From: Bradyrhizobium canariense
GTDB lineage: Bacteria; Pseudomonadota; Alphaproteobacteria; Rhizobiales; Xanthobacteraceae
Length of the DNA: 64,000 bases
Assembly (NCBI RefSeq): GCF_900105125.1
Contig: NZ_LT629750.1
Coordinates: forward strand, 3,534,001-3,598,000
Direction of reading: 5' to 3'
This document shows positions 45,212 through 53,796 of this stretch, one piece after another; position 1 is the stretch's first letter, and each line of letters begins with the position of its first letter. The translations under genes and the position numbers were made by a program. Under the pieces are notes generated by a model. The model searched no databases. It worked only from the letters and a program-made list of their open reading frames with translations, and was not told where the DNA came from.

Positions 45212-47938
45212 ATGACCGAGCCGAACAGACTGAGCCACCCCAGCGTCCCCGACCACCAGCCCGCTGCTGGCGGCATCGCCGCGCGTGCGCGGGCGGCTGC
45301 CACGCCGCAATATCTCGCCGGGCTTAACCCCGAGCAGCGCGAGGCGGTGGAAACGCTGGATGGGCCGGTCCTGGTGCTGGCGGGCGCCGGCACCGGCAAG
45401 ACCCGGGTGCTGACCTGCCGGATCGCCCACATCCTGAGCCAGGGCCGCGCCCGGCCGGGCGAAATCCTCTCCGTCACCTTCACCAACAAGGCGGCGCGGG
45501 AGATGAAGCTGCGGCTCGGCCAGATGCTCGGCCAGGCCGTCGAAGGCATGCCGTGGCTCGGCACCTTCCACTCGATCGGCGGACGCATCCTGCGCACCCA
45601 TGCCGAGCTGGTGCAGTTGAAATCCAATTTCACCGTGCTCGATGTCGATGACCAGATCCGCCTGCTGAAGCAATTGTTGCAGGCCGAGAACATCGACGAC
45701 AAGCGATGGCCGGCCCGCATGCTCGCCGGCCTGATCGACGGCTGGAAGAATCGCGGACTGACGCCGTCGCAGGTGCCGCCGGGCGAAGCCGCCGTGTTCG
45801 GCAACGGCAAGGGCGGCAAGCTCTACGCCAGCTATCAGGAACGGCTGAAGATCCTCAACGCCGCCGATTTCGGCGATCTGCTGCTGGAGAATATCCGGCT
45901 GTTTCGCGAGCACCCCGACGTGTTGCGGCAATACCAGGGCCGCTTCAAATTCATTCTGGTGGACGAATATCAGGACACCAACGTCGCGCAATATCTGTGG
46001 CTGCGGCTTTTGGCACAGGCGCCGTCCAAGCCCGGCGCGCCTCTTTCATCGATCATTCCCGGCCACACCGGCTCACCCGTCATACCGGAGCGCGTTGACT
46101 CTCCCGTCATTCCGGGGCGTGCCGAAGGCACGAACCCGGAATCTGGAGATGAGGAGGACTCACTTCGAGATTCCGGGTTCGCACCTAACGGTGCGCCCCG
46201 GAATGACGAGCGTGGTGTCGCCGCTCAAGCGGAGCTTCCAGCGCATCCCGGAATGACGCCTCCTTCCCAGCCTGCCCTCGCCGCTCCTCCGAAAAACATC
46301 TGCTGCGTCGGCGACGACGATCAGTCGATCTATGGCTGGCGCGGCGCGGAGGTCGACAACATCCTGCGCTTCGATCACGATTTTCCCGGCGCCAAGGTTA
46401 TCAGGCTCGAGCGCAACTACCGCTCCACCGGCCACATCCTCGCCGCCGCCTCGCATCTGATCGCGCACAACGAAAGCCGGCTCGGCAAGACGCTGCGCAC
46501 CGAGGATGTCGACGGCGAAAAGGTCACCGTCACCGGTTCCTGGGATTCCGAAGAGGAAGCCCGCGCCATCGGCGAGGAGATCGAGGAGTTGCAGCGCGCC
46601 GGCAACAATCTCAACGACGTCGCGATCCTGGTGCGCGCGTCGTTCCAGATGCGCGAATTCGAAGATCGCTTCGTCACGCTCGGCCTGCCCTATCGCGTGA
46701 TCGGCGGCCCGCGATTCTATGAGCGCGCCGAAATACGCGACGCGCTGGCTTATTTGCGCACCATCAACTCGCCGGCGGACGATCTCGCCTTCGAGCGCAT
46801 CATCAATGTGCCCAAGCGCGGCCTTGGCGATGCCACCGTGCAGATGCTGCACGACCACGCCCGCAAGCGCCGCATTCCACTGTTCGAGGCCGCCCGCGCC
46901 GTGGTCGAGACCGACGAATTGAAGCCGAAGGCGCGCGGCTCGCTGCGCGATCTCATCATCAATTTCGATCGCTGGCGCGCGCGGCGCGAGGTGACCACGC
47001 ACACCGAACTCGCCGAAATCGTGCTCGACGAAAGCGGCTACACCGAAATGTGGCAGAAGGATCGTTCCGCCGACGCCGCCGGCCGCCTCGAAAACCTCAA
47101 GGAGCTGGTGCGCTCGATGGAGGAATTCGAGAACCTGCAAGGTTTCCTCGAGCATATCTCGCTGGTGATGGACCGCGACGGTGGCGCCGAGGACGAGGCG
47201 GTGTCGCTGATGACGCTGCATTCGGCCAAGGGGCTCGAATTCGACAACGTCTTCCTGCCCGGCTGGGAGGAAGGCCTGTTCCCGAGCCAGCGCACACTCG
47301 ACGAACAGGGCCGCGCCGGGCTGGAGGAAGAGAGACGTCTGGCCCATGTCGGGCTGACCCGCGCCCGCCGTCGCGCGAAACTCTACTTCGCCACCAACCG
47401 GCGGATCCACGGCACGTGGTCGACCACCATCCCGTCGCGCTTCCTCGACGAATTGCCGGCACACAATGTCGAGATCACGGAATCCAAGGGCGGTTCGGGC
47501 TGGGGCGGCAGCAGCGGCTACGGCCCCTCGCGTTTCGACAATGTGGAATCGTTCGGCTCAAGCTATACGACGCCGGGCTGGCAACGGGCACAGGCCAATC
47601 GCGCACGCGGCCAAGGCGGCCGCCAGGAAAATCGGCAAGGCCAGGCCGGCGGCGGCTTCAACGAGGACCCGTCGCCCTTCTCAGGCTCGCGCAGCGATGC
47701 CAGCTCGCGGGGCGACGCAGGCGGGTTCTCGCGCAACAAGCGCGGCCCGATGGTGATCGAAGGCGAACTGGTCGCGAAATCCACCGGCACGACATCGGAA
47801 TTCTCGCTGGACGACCGCGTGTTCCACCAGAAATTCGGCTATGGCCATGTGGTGAAAATCGACGGCAACAAGCTCACCATCGCCTTCGAAAAAGCCGGCG
47901 AGAAGAAAGTCGTCGACAGTTTCGTCGAGCGGACCTAG
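45212..47938 (+). CDS. uvrD: UvrD/PcrA-like DNA helicase with repeat-derived insertion
   Basis: ATP-dependent 3'-5' superfamily 1 helicase for repair and replication. The 908-residue protein has Walker A LAGAGTGKT (about residue 55), motif Ib HSIGGRILR-like, motif II VDEYQDTN (about 249), motif III GDDDQSIYGWRGA (about 367), RLERNYRST, VSLMTLHSAKGLEFD and the VGLTRARRRA motif VI. A Tudor-like C-terminus (DRVFHQKFGYGHVVKIDGN) follows a Gly/Gln-rich stretch. Between motifs II and III about 72 residues (278-350) have no helicase homology and are encoded by repeat DNA, in frame. ATG at 45212 chosen; a GTG at 45191 is possible. Divergent from DUF1328. Confidence 0.93.
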   Translation: MTEPNRLSHPSVPDHQPAAGGIAARARAAATPQYLAGLNPEQREAVETLDGPVLVLAGAGTGKTRVLTCRIAHILSQGRARPGEILSVTFTNKAAREMKLRLGQMLGQAVEGMPWLGTFHSIGGRILRTHAELVQLKSNFTVLDVDDQIRLLKQLLQAENIDDKRWPARMLAGLIDGWKNRGLTPSQVPPGEAAVFGNGKGGKLYASYQERLKILNAADFGDLLLENIRLFREHPDVLRQYQGRFKFILVDEYQDTNVAQYLWLRLLAQAPSKPGAPLSSIIPGHTGSPVIPERVDSPVIPGRAEGTNPESGDEEDSLRDSGFAPNGAPRNDERGVAAQAELPAHPGMTPPSQPALAAPPKNICCVGDDDQSIYGWRGAEVDNILRFDHDFPGAKVIRLERNYRSTGHILAAASHLIAHNESRLGKTLRTEDVDGEKVTVTGSWDSEEEARAIGEEIEELQRAGNNLNDVAILVRASFQMREFEDRFVTLGLPYRVIGGPRFYERAEIRDALAYLRTINSPADDLAFERIINVPKRGLGDATVQMLHDHARKRRIPLFEAARAVVETDELKPKARGSLRDLIINFDRWRARREVTTHTELAEIVLDESGYTEMWQKDRSADAAGRLENLKELVRSMEEFENLQGFLEHISLVMDRDGGAEDEAVSLMTLHSAKGLEFDNVFLPGWEEGLFPSQRTLDEQGRAGLEEERRLAHVGLTRARRRAKLYFATNRRIHGTWSTTIPSRFLDELPAHNVEITESKGGSGWGGSSGYGPSRFDNVESFGSSYTTPGWQRAQANRARGQGGRQENRQGQAGGGFNEDPSPFSGSRSDASSRGDAGGFSRNKRGPMVIEGELVAKSTGTTSEFSLDDRVFHQKFGYGHVVKIDGNKLTIAFEKAGEKKVVDSFVERT
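46046..46260. repeat. Palindromic repeat insertion inside uvrD
   Basis: The core at 46105-46208 opens CGTCATTCCGGGGCG and closes with its inverse CGCCCCGGAATGACG, with further inverted pairs inside (CCGGAATCT and AGATTCCGG). Weaker halves lie on each side: TCATTCCCGG near 46052, GTCATACCGG near 46079, and CCCGGAATGACGC at 46247-46259. The ends are the same words as in the intergenic repeats at 51613-51716 and 58710-58791. All frames stay open across it. Confidence 0.82.
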
Positions 47939-48144
47939 GCCGCGAAAAAGCGCCGGGAAATGTCACGGCTTGCGCGGGCGCCACGCGGGAAAGACTAATA
48001 GAGAATTAACAAACGCCGGCGCGTTTTAATGAACTTTTAGAAAAATACTTACCCGCTACCTTTACGGAAAAATCGCGTGTGCTCGATATGGTAAGCGCCA
48101 ATATCGTTGGTGCGAGTTTATCAAGCGCGATTTAAGGTTTGAAA

Positions 48145-49269
48145 ATGAGTGAGGCAAGTTCGTTTCTCCAGGAGCTCGACGAGGCCGTCTCGCGAGGAAC
48201 GCCGGAGAGCCGCTCGCGGGCGTTGTGGCATACAACTAATCTAATGATTGCCGGCCGGTACAGCGACGACGAGATATGGACCTTTGGCGAGGTCATCGGT
48301 CGGCTTGCGGATGAGATCGAAGTCGTAGCCCGCACCGAGCTTGCAAAACGGCTGGCCCGCTTCGACCGCGCCCCGGTCAATATCATCCATAAACTCGCTT
48401 TTGACGATTCGATCGAAGTCGCCGGTCCCGTGCTCCAGGAATCGGAGCGGCTCGAGGCTTACGCCCTGGTCGCCAATGCCTGCACCAAGGGCCAGACGCA
48501 TATGCTCGCGATCTCGAAACGCAAATCAATCGAGGAGAGGGTCACGGACGTACTGGTGACGCGCGGCAACAAGGAGGTCGTGAATTCCGTCGCGAACAAC
48601 AGCGGTGCGCGTTTCTCGGAATCCGGCTTTCTGCACATGATCCAGCGGGCCGAAGGCGATTCCATTCTCGCCGAGAAGCTCGGCCTGCGCGAGGACATCC
48701 CGCGGCATATTTTCCAGCAATTGATCGCCAAGGCGTCGGACGACGTGAAGAAGCGGCTGCAGCAGGAACGCCCCGCGATGGTCGACCACATTCAGTCCTC
48801 GGTGTCCGATGTCACGGGCGCGCTGCAGTCCAAGTTTGGACCGGTGTCGCGCGGCTATTTCGTCGCAAAACGGCTGGTGGCGACGCAGCATCGGGAAGGC
48901 AATCTGAACGAGAACAGCATATCCGGATATGCCCAGGCCCATCGGCTGGAGGAAGTCACGATCGGGCTGTCGCTGCTGTGCTCATTACCGAGCGACGTGA
49001 TCGAGCGGGCTCTGTTCGACAAGAACAGGGAAACGCTGCTGATTCTGGCCAAGTCCCTCGACTTTTCGTGGGCCACCACAATGGCGTTGCTTTTTCTCGG
49101 CGCGAAAGATCACCGCATCACCGCAAAAGATCTCAAGGACACCGAAACCGAGTTTGGCCGTCTCAACGTCGAGACATCGCGGACCGTCCTGGAATTCTAT
49201 CAGTCTCGCAAGAATGGCGGGGACGCGGATTCCGATACCGAACGCAAGCCCGCGCTCATGATGCAATGA
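48145..49269 (+). CDS. DUF2336 domain protein
   Basis: A 374-residue, mostly helical soluble protein of the DUF2336 family, which is common in alphaproteobacteria. Typical features are LQELDEAVSRGTPESRSRALWHTT at the start, ELAKRLARFDRAPVNIIHKLAFDDSIEVAGPVLQESERLE (two blocks) and the long helical C-terminus. DUF2336 proteins are thought to be HEAT-like scaffolds and often lie near regulators; function unknown. The ATG at 48145 is chosen; a TTG at 48139 is in frame. A small ORF follows 38 bases later. Confidence 0.83.
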   Translation: MSEASSFLQELDEAVSRGTPESRSRALWHTTNLMIAGRYSDDEIWTFGEVIGRLADEIEVVARTELAKRLARFDRAPVNIIHKLAFDDSIEVAGPVLQESERLEAYALVANACTKGQTHMLAISKRKSIEERVTDVLVTRGNKEVVNSVANNSGARFSESGFLHMIQRAEGDSILAEKLGLREDIPRHIFQQLIAKASDDVKKRLQQERPAMVDHIQSSVSDVTGALQSKFGPVSRGYFVAKRLVATQHREGNLNENSISGYAQAHRLEEVTIGLSLLCSLPSDVIERALFDKNRETLLILAKSLDFSWATTMALLFLGAKDHRITAKDLKDTETEFGRLNVETSRTVLEFYQSRKNGGDADSDTERKPALMMQ

Positions 49270-49306
49270 GATGGCGGATCTGGAATTGGTGGGGGAGATA
49301 TCGGCA

Positions 49307-49534
49307 ATGAACGTAATTGCATTCGGCGCAGACGCCTCGGAGCGCTTCGGTGTCCTTTCCGCCGAACCGAGGACGGACAAACCGCTGGATGCGGCCTGGA
49401 TCGTTCTTGAAGCCGCCAACGATCTCGGCGACCAGGCCACCGTCGAGGTCTGCCGGCGGGTCATTGACGCCAGCCTGAACGGGACAGCGGCCGCCTCGTC
49501 CGACCTGCACATCGTCACCGAATATTTCAGGTAA
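49307..49534 (+). CDS. Small hypothetical protein
   Basis: A 75-residue acidic protein from the ATG at 49307, which has GGGGGAGA nine bases upstream. An ATG at 49271 in the same frame would add twelve residues but lacks a ribosome site. The sequence MNVIAFGADASERFGVLS, WIVLEAANDLGDQATVEVCRRVIDASL shows helices and no signal peptide. It follows the DUF2336 gene closely and may be cotranscribed. Not a family I recognise. Confidence 0.6.
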   Translation: MNVIAFGADASERFGVLSAEPRTDKPLDAAWIVLEAANDLGDQATVEVCRRVIDASLNGTAAASSDLHIVTEYFR

Positions 49535-49743
49535 ATACGACACCGCCCTCGGATTCACAGCGACTTCATTGAATCCGAGCCCGGTTCAAGCCGGCTAACG
49601 TCCCTTTGTAAGTACACAGCTCGGGTCTGGCGGCGCTTGCAGGATGGCGCGCGCGTTCCTATCTGTCGGTGCTCGCCCCCCGAGCCGGCCGACCTGCCGC
49701 TTTACGCTTTCCCGCCTTTCCAATTCAGATTATTCAGCCCCGC

Positions 49744-50650
<907 letters not shown>

Positions 50651-50661
<11 letters not shown>

Positions 50662-50726
50662 ATTTGAAGTTCCTATCAGGTTGCCGCGTCCTCGTCATAG
50701 GAACTTCAAATTCAAATGCCGCACCA
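50651..50726. repeat. Long hairpin at the end of the ATPase gene
   Basis: A perfect 17-base stem (GAATTTGAAGTTCCTAT at 50660-50676 with its inverse at 50697-50713) extends to TGGTGCGG / CCGCACCA at 50651-50658 and 50719-50726. The stop codon of the ATPase gene lies inside the left arm. It shares the GAAGTTC core with the next hairpin. Confidence 0.75.
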
Positions 50727-50740
50727 GAATTATAGATTTG

Positions 50741-50815
50741 CTAGTGCTCCTTCGATTTCGAAGTTCGCATCGGAGGCTCCGCGAATGTGTGCGAACTTCG
50801 AAATCCGAGCACTAG
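50741..50815. repeat. Second long hairpin before the permease gene
   Basis: CTAGTGCTC at 50741-50749 and GATTTCGAAGTTCGCA at 50754-50769 pair with TGCGAACTTCGAAATC at 50790-50805 and the CGAGCACTAG end at 50806-50815. A small inner hairpin CGGAGGCTCCG lies at the tip. It ends about ten bases before the permease start. Confidence 0.75.
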
Positions 50816-50825
50816 TGAGGGCGCC

Positions 50826-51587
50826 ATGAACTTCCGGGCAATCCGCGCGATCTATCTGTTTGAAATGGCGCGAACCTGGCGCACGCTGCTGCAAAGCATC
50901 GTCTCGCCGGTGGTCTCGACGTCGCTGTATTTCGTGGTGTTCGGTTCGGCGATCGGCTCGCGCATCACCTCGGTCGAAGGCGTCAGCTACGGCACCTTCA
51001 TCGTGCCGGGATTGGTGATGCTGTCGGTACTGACCCAGAGCATCGCCAACGCCTCGTTCGGCATCTACTTTCCGAAATTCGTCGGCACGATCTACGAGAT
51101 ATTGTCGGCACCGATCTCGTATTTCGAAATCGTGCTCGGCTATGTCGGCGCCGCCGCCACCAAATCGATCATCCTCGGCCTGATCATTCTCGCAACCGCC
51201 GGCCTGTTCGTGCCGCTGAAGATCCATCATCCGCTGTTCATGCTGGTTTTCCTGGTGCTGACGGCGGTGACCTTCAGCCTGTTCGGTTTCATCATCGGCA
51301 TCTGGGCCGATGGCTTCGAGAAGCTGCAGATGATCCCGATGCTGGTGGTGACGCCGCTGACCTTCCTGGGCGGCAGCTTTTACTCGGTGAACATGCTGCC
51401 ACCGGTGTGGCGCACCATCACGCTGCTCAATCCCGTGGTTTATCTCATCTCTGGCTTCCGCTGGAGTTTCTATGACATCGCCGACGTCAACGTCGGCGTG
51501 AGTATCGCCATGACGACGGCCTTCCTCGTCGTCTGCATGATCGCGGTGTGGTGGATCTTCAAGACCGGCTACCGGCTAAAGAACTGA
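50826..51587 (+). CDS. ABC-2 family permease
   Basis: A 253-residue permease with six predicted spans: [29 protein letters not shown] at the start, [25 protein letters not shown], and [22 protein letters not shown], the usual ABC-2 ending. It is the partner of the ATPase gene upstream. The ATG at 50826 is preceded by GAGGG at the foot of the second hairpin, so hairpin folding could affect translation of this gene. Exported substrate unknown. Confidence 0.9.
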   Translation: MNFRAIRAIYLFEMARTWRTLLQSIVSPVVSTSLYFVVFGSAIGSRITSVEGVSYGTFIVPGLVMLSVLTQSIANASFGIYFPKFVGTIYEILSAPISYFEIVLGYVGAAATKSIILGLIILATAGLFVPLKIHHPLFMLVFLVLTAVTFSLFGFIIGIWADGFEKLQMIPMLVVTPLTFLGGSFYSVNMLPPVWRTITLLNPVVYLISGFRWSFYDIADVNVGVSIAMTTAFLVVCMIAVWWIFKTGYRLKN

Positions 51588-51612
51588 CGCCGGGCGTCAT
51601 TCGCCATCGACA

Positions 51613-51716
51613 CGTCATTCCGGGATGGTCCAAAGGACCAGACCCGGAATCTTGAGATTCTCAGATGTGCAATTGCACATCGTAGTTCGATGCTTTTGCA
51701 TCGCCCCGGAATGACG
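51613..51716. repeat. CATTCCGG palindromic repeat, intergenic copy
   Basis: Opens CGTCATTCCGGGATGGTCC and closes TCGCCCCGGAATGACG, with internal inverted pieces (CCCGGAATCTTGAGATTC, GATGTGCAATTGCACATC). It has the same ends as the copies inside uvrD and at 58710-58791, and lies between the permease and a small secreted protein. Confidence 0.75.
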
Positions 51717-51734
51717 ACGAAGGCTATAGAGGGA

Positions 51735-52067
51735 TTACCGATAACAGTGGAAGTGGTGGTAGCGGTTATAGTAGCCGCGGCAGCCATAGCCGCGGTGATA
51801 ATAGCCGCGGTTCGGAATTCCGAGAACCCCATCCACGGCTCCGACCGCGCCGCCGACACCCGCTCCAACGGCGCCACCAACGACAGCGCCGACCGGACCG
51901 GCCGCGCGGCCGCCCTCTCGTGAACCTTGCTCGGCCCCACCGACAATTCCTTGAGCGTGCCCGAGATGGGGAAGCGCCAGCAATGCGAGGGCAAAGGCCG
52001 CGGTCGCGAGGTAAGTCCTCTGGGCGGAGCGAGTTGGCAGCGTCAATGCCCTGATCTTCGTCGTCAT
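51735..52067 (-). CDS. Small secreted Gly/Tyr-rich protein
   Basis: A 110-residue protein with a signal peptide (FALALLALPHLGHAQ), a Gly/Ala-rich middle typical of a glycine-zipper (AAGPVGAVVGGAVGAGVGG), and a Tyr/Arg/His-rich end (RGYYHRGYGCRGYYNRYH). An AAGGA ribosome site precedes the ATG ending at 52067. Similar proteins are frequent in Bradyrhizobium. Function unknown; the glycine zipper suggests membrane or envelope association. The 298 bases upstream hold no gene I can support. Confidence 0.7.
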   Translation of the reverse strand: MTTKIRALTLPTRSAQRTYLATAAFALALLALPHLGHAQGIVGGAEQGSREGGRAAGPVGAVVGGAVGAGVGGAVGAVDGVLGIPNRGYYHRGYGCRGYYNRYHHFHCYR

Positions 52068-52365
52068 CTGAATTCCTTGTGCTCAATGTGGTGGCCACTG
52101 GGGCGCACTTGATCAACGCCGGTACGGCCAAAAGGTTGCGTGAGCATGACGGATTCACGACCGCGCGGGCGCAGACCTCGCGAAAAAGTAACTCGGCGCG
52201 CCGGATTAAACCCCGTCTACGCCTTGATTGCGCCCGGCTAAGTATTAACGATGGATAAACAGGCCACTGGAACCGAAACCTGATTCAGCGCATAATGATG
52301 CGGGAGACGGTGAGAGCGGCGCTGCGGTTAATACGCTGTAATCAGGGCCTGGAGGCCGAAAGTAA

Positions 52366-53136
52366 ATGCGTTCCTTCCTTGTTGCTTGTGCTGGTCTGAT
52401 GCTGGTTGCCACCGCCGCGCAGGCCAAAGTCGAAATCACCGTCGATAAAAATAACCAGCTGATGACCGTCGCAGTCGACGGCGTCGAACGCTACCAGTGG
52501 CCGGTCTCGACCGGCAATCCCTCACATGAGACGCCGAACGGCACCTTCCGTACATTCCGCATGGAGGAAGATCACTACTCCAAGGAATTCGACGACGCGC
52601 CGATGCCGCATTCGATCTTCTTCACCAGAATCGGTCATGCCATCCATGGCACCGAGTCCGAAGGCCACCTCGGCACGCCGGTTTCCCATGGCTGCGTCCG
52701 TCTTTCCCGCGCCAACGCCACGACGCTTTATGCGCTGGTCGAAAAAGAAGGCGTGCTCAACACCACCGTGACGTTGACCGGGTCATCCCAGATCGCGCTG
52801 ACGCGCAATCCGCGCGGCCGGGCCAATACCGCCGTCACGCGCCGCGATCCCGACTCGCAGTACAACAACGCCGTCGGCGATCCCGTCATGCTGACCCCAC
52901 AGCAGCAGGCGCCCGGCCAATATGCACAGCGCCCCGATGACGGTTACATCTATCCGGCCGATGGCAGCTCGGATGTGGCGCGCTATCCGGCGCCGCGCAG
53001 CAGCCGGCGCCTCTACGATGCACAGGCCTATCCGCAACAGCAGCCGCAATATTACGATAACCGAGGCAATTCGCTTCAATATGCGCCGCCGGCTTATGCA
53101 CCGCGGCCGTATCAGCCGCGCGGGCTGTTCGACTAA
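52366..53136 (+). CDS. L,D-transpeptidase (YkuD domain)
   Basis: A 256-residue periplasmic enzyme that cross-links peptidoglycan or anchors envelope proteins. A signal peptide (FLVACAGLMLVATAAQA) is followed by KVEITVDKNNQLMTVAVDG and the catalytic YkuD motif HGTESEGHLGTPVSHGCVRLS, with the active-site Cys in S-H-G-C-V-R. The C-terminal half is Gln/Pro/Tyr-rich low-complexity. GGAGG lies before the ATG. A perfect hairpin follows at 53176-53201. Confidence 0.92.
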   Translation: MRSFLVACAGLMLVATAAQAKVEITVDKNNQLMTVAVDGVERYQWPVSTGNPSHETPNGTFRTFRMEEDHYSKEFDDAPMPHSIFFTRIGHAIHGTESEGHLGTPVSHGCVRLSRANATTLYALVEKEGVLNTTVTLTGSSQIALTRNPRGRANTAVTRRDPDSQYNNAVGDPVMLTPQQQAPGQYAQRPDDGYIYPADGSSDVARYPAPRSSRRLYDAQAYPQQQPQYYDNRGNSLQYAPPAYAPRPYQPRGLFD

Positions 53137-53175
53137 CGCGAACAGCGCCGCGGGCGATTCATTGGAGCTTATTTA

Positions 53176-53201
53176 TTGGGCGATCGCGCGTGATCGCCCA
53201 A
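53176..53201. terminator. Hairpin between convergent genes
   Basis: TTGGGCGATC and GATCGCCCAA form a perfect ten-base stem with a six-base loop (GCGCGT). It sits between the ends of the L,D-transpeptidase gene and psiF and could stop transcription from both sides. The minus-strand side is followed by an A/T-rich stretch. Confidence 0.7.
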
Positions 53202-53208
53202 CGGGGCC

Positions 53209-53457
53209 TTAGCCGCCCTTTTCACACTTCGTCATGAAGCTGGTCTTGGCCGCGCCGGCGAGCGGCTTGCCTTCCGCGCTCACCGCTTTGGTGGCGCAGG
53301 TATCGGCCATGCATTTCTTCATGAATGAGGTCTTCGCCGCGCCGGCAAGCGCCTTGCCGTCCTTGCCAACCGCTTTGCTCTCGCAGGTTTCCTGCGCCAT
53401 CGCCGTACCGACGGCGAAGGTCGCAATCATTGCCGCTAGAAATACACTTTTAAACAT
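53209..53457 (-). CDS. psiF: PsiF repeat family protein
   Basis: An 82-residue secreted protein: signal peptide KSVFLAAMIATFAVGTAMA, then two PsiF repeats, CESKAVGKDGKALAGAAKTSF and CATKAVSAEGKPLAGAAKTSF, each followed by a lysine-cysteine pair. PsiF proteins were first noted as phosphate-starvation-inducible in E. coli; the function is unknown. A strong AAGGAGAG ribosome site precedes the ATG. Confidence 0.85.
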   Translation of the reverse strand: MFKSVFLAAMIATFAVGTAMAQETCESKAVGKDGKALAGAAKTSFMKKCMADTCATKAVSAEGKPLAGAAKTSFMTKCEKGG

Positions 53458-53796
53458 GTCTCTCTCCTTGACCGCCCCGTTATCGGGATTTGAGCACTGC
53501 GATTTGACAGCAAGTTCCGCCCTCGATCAAGGGCCGGTTTGGTTTTGCTAAGATGAACGGCCGCCCTGGCCTCCTTGGAGCGGCCAATGCGAAGCACGCA
53601 TGATTACCAGCCGATAAATTAGTCCGTGCTGTACGCATTGCGTTGACGTGCGGGTAACCAAGACCGGCACGTTCCATGACACGCCGGCATTTCTGCCCTG
53701 CGCAAGCGCCTCCAAACGCGTGGCTTTACCGCTTCTTACACGATTAGCCTCTAGCCATGGAGGTCATCGCGGTATCTCCGCCCATGCGGTTTGATG
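53458..53796. other. 339-base divergent intergenic region
   Basis: Between psiF and the MHYT-GGDEF-EAL gene. I see no gene, tRNA or strong palindrome. Promoters for both genes must lie here. The sequence just before 53797 has no strong ribosome site. Confidence 0.4.

Noticed and set aside
51613..51716. CRISPR array
   Set aside because: A single palindromic element, not regularly spaced repeats with spacers.
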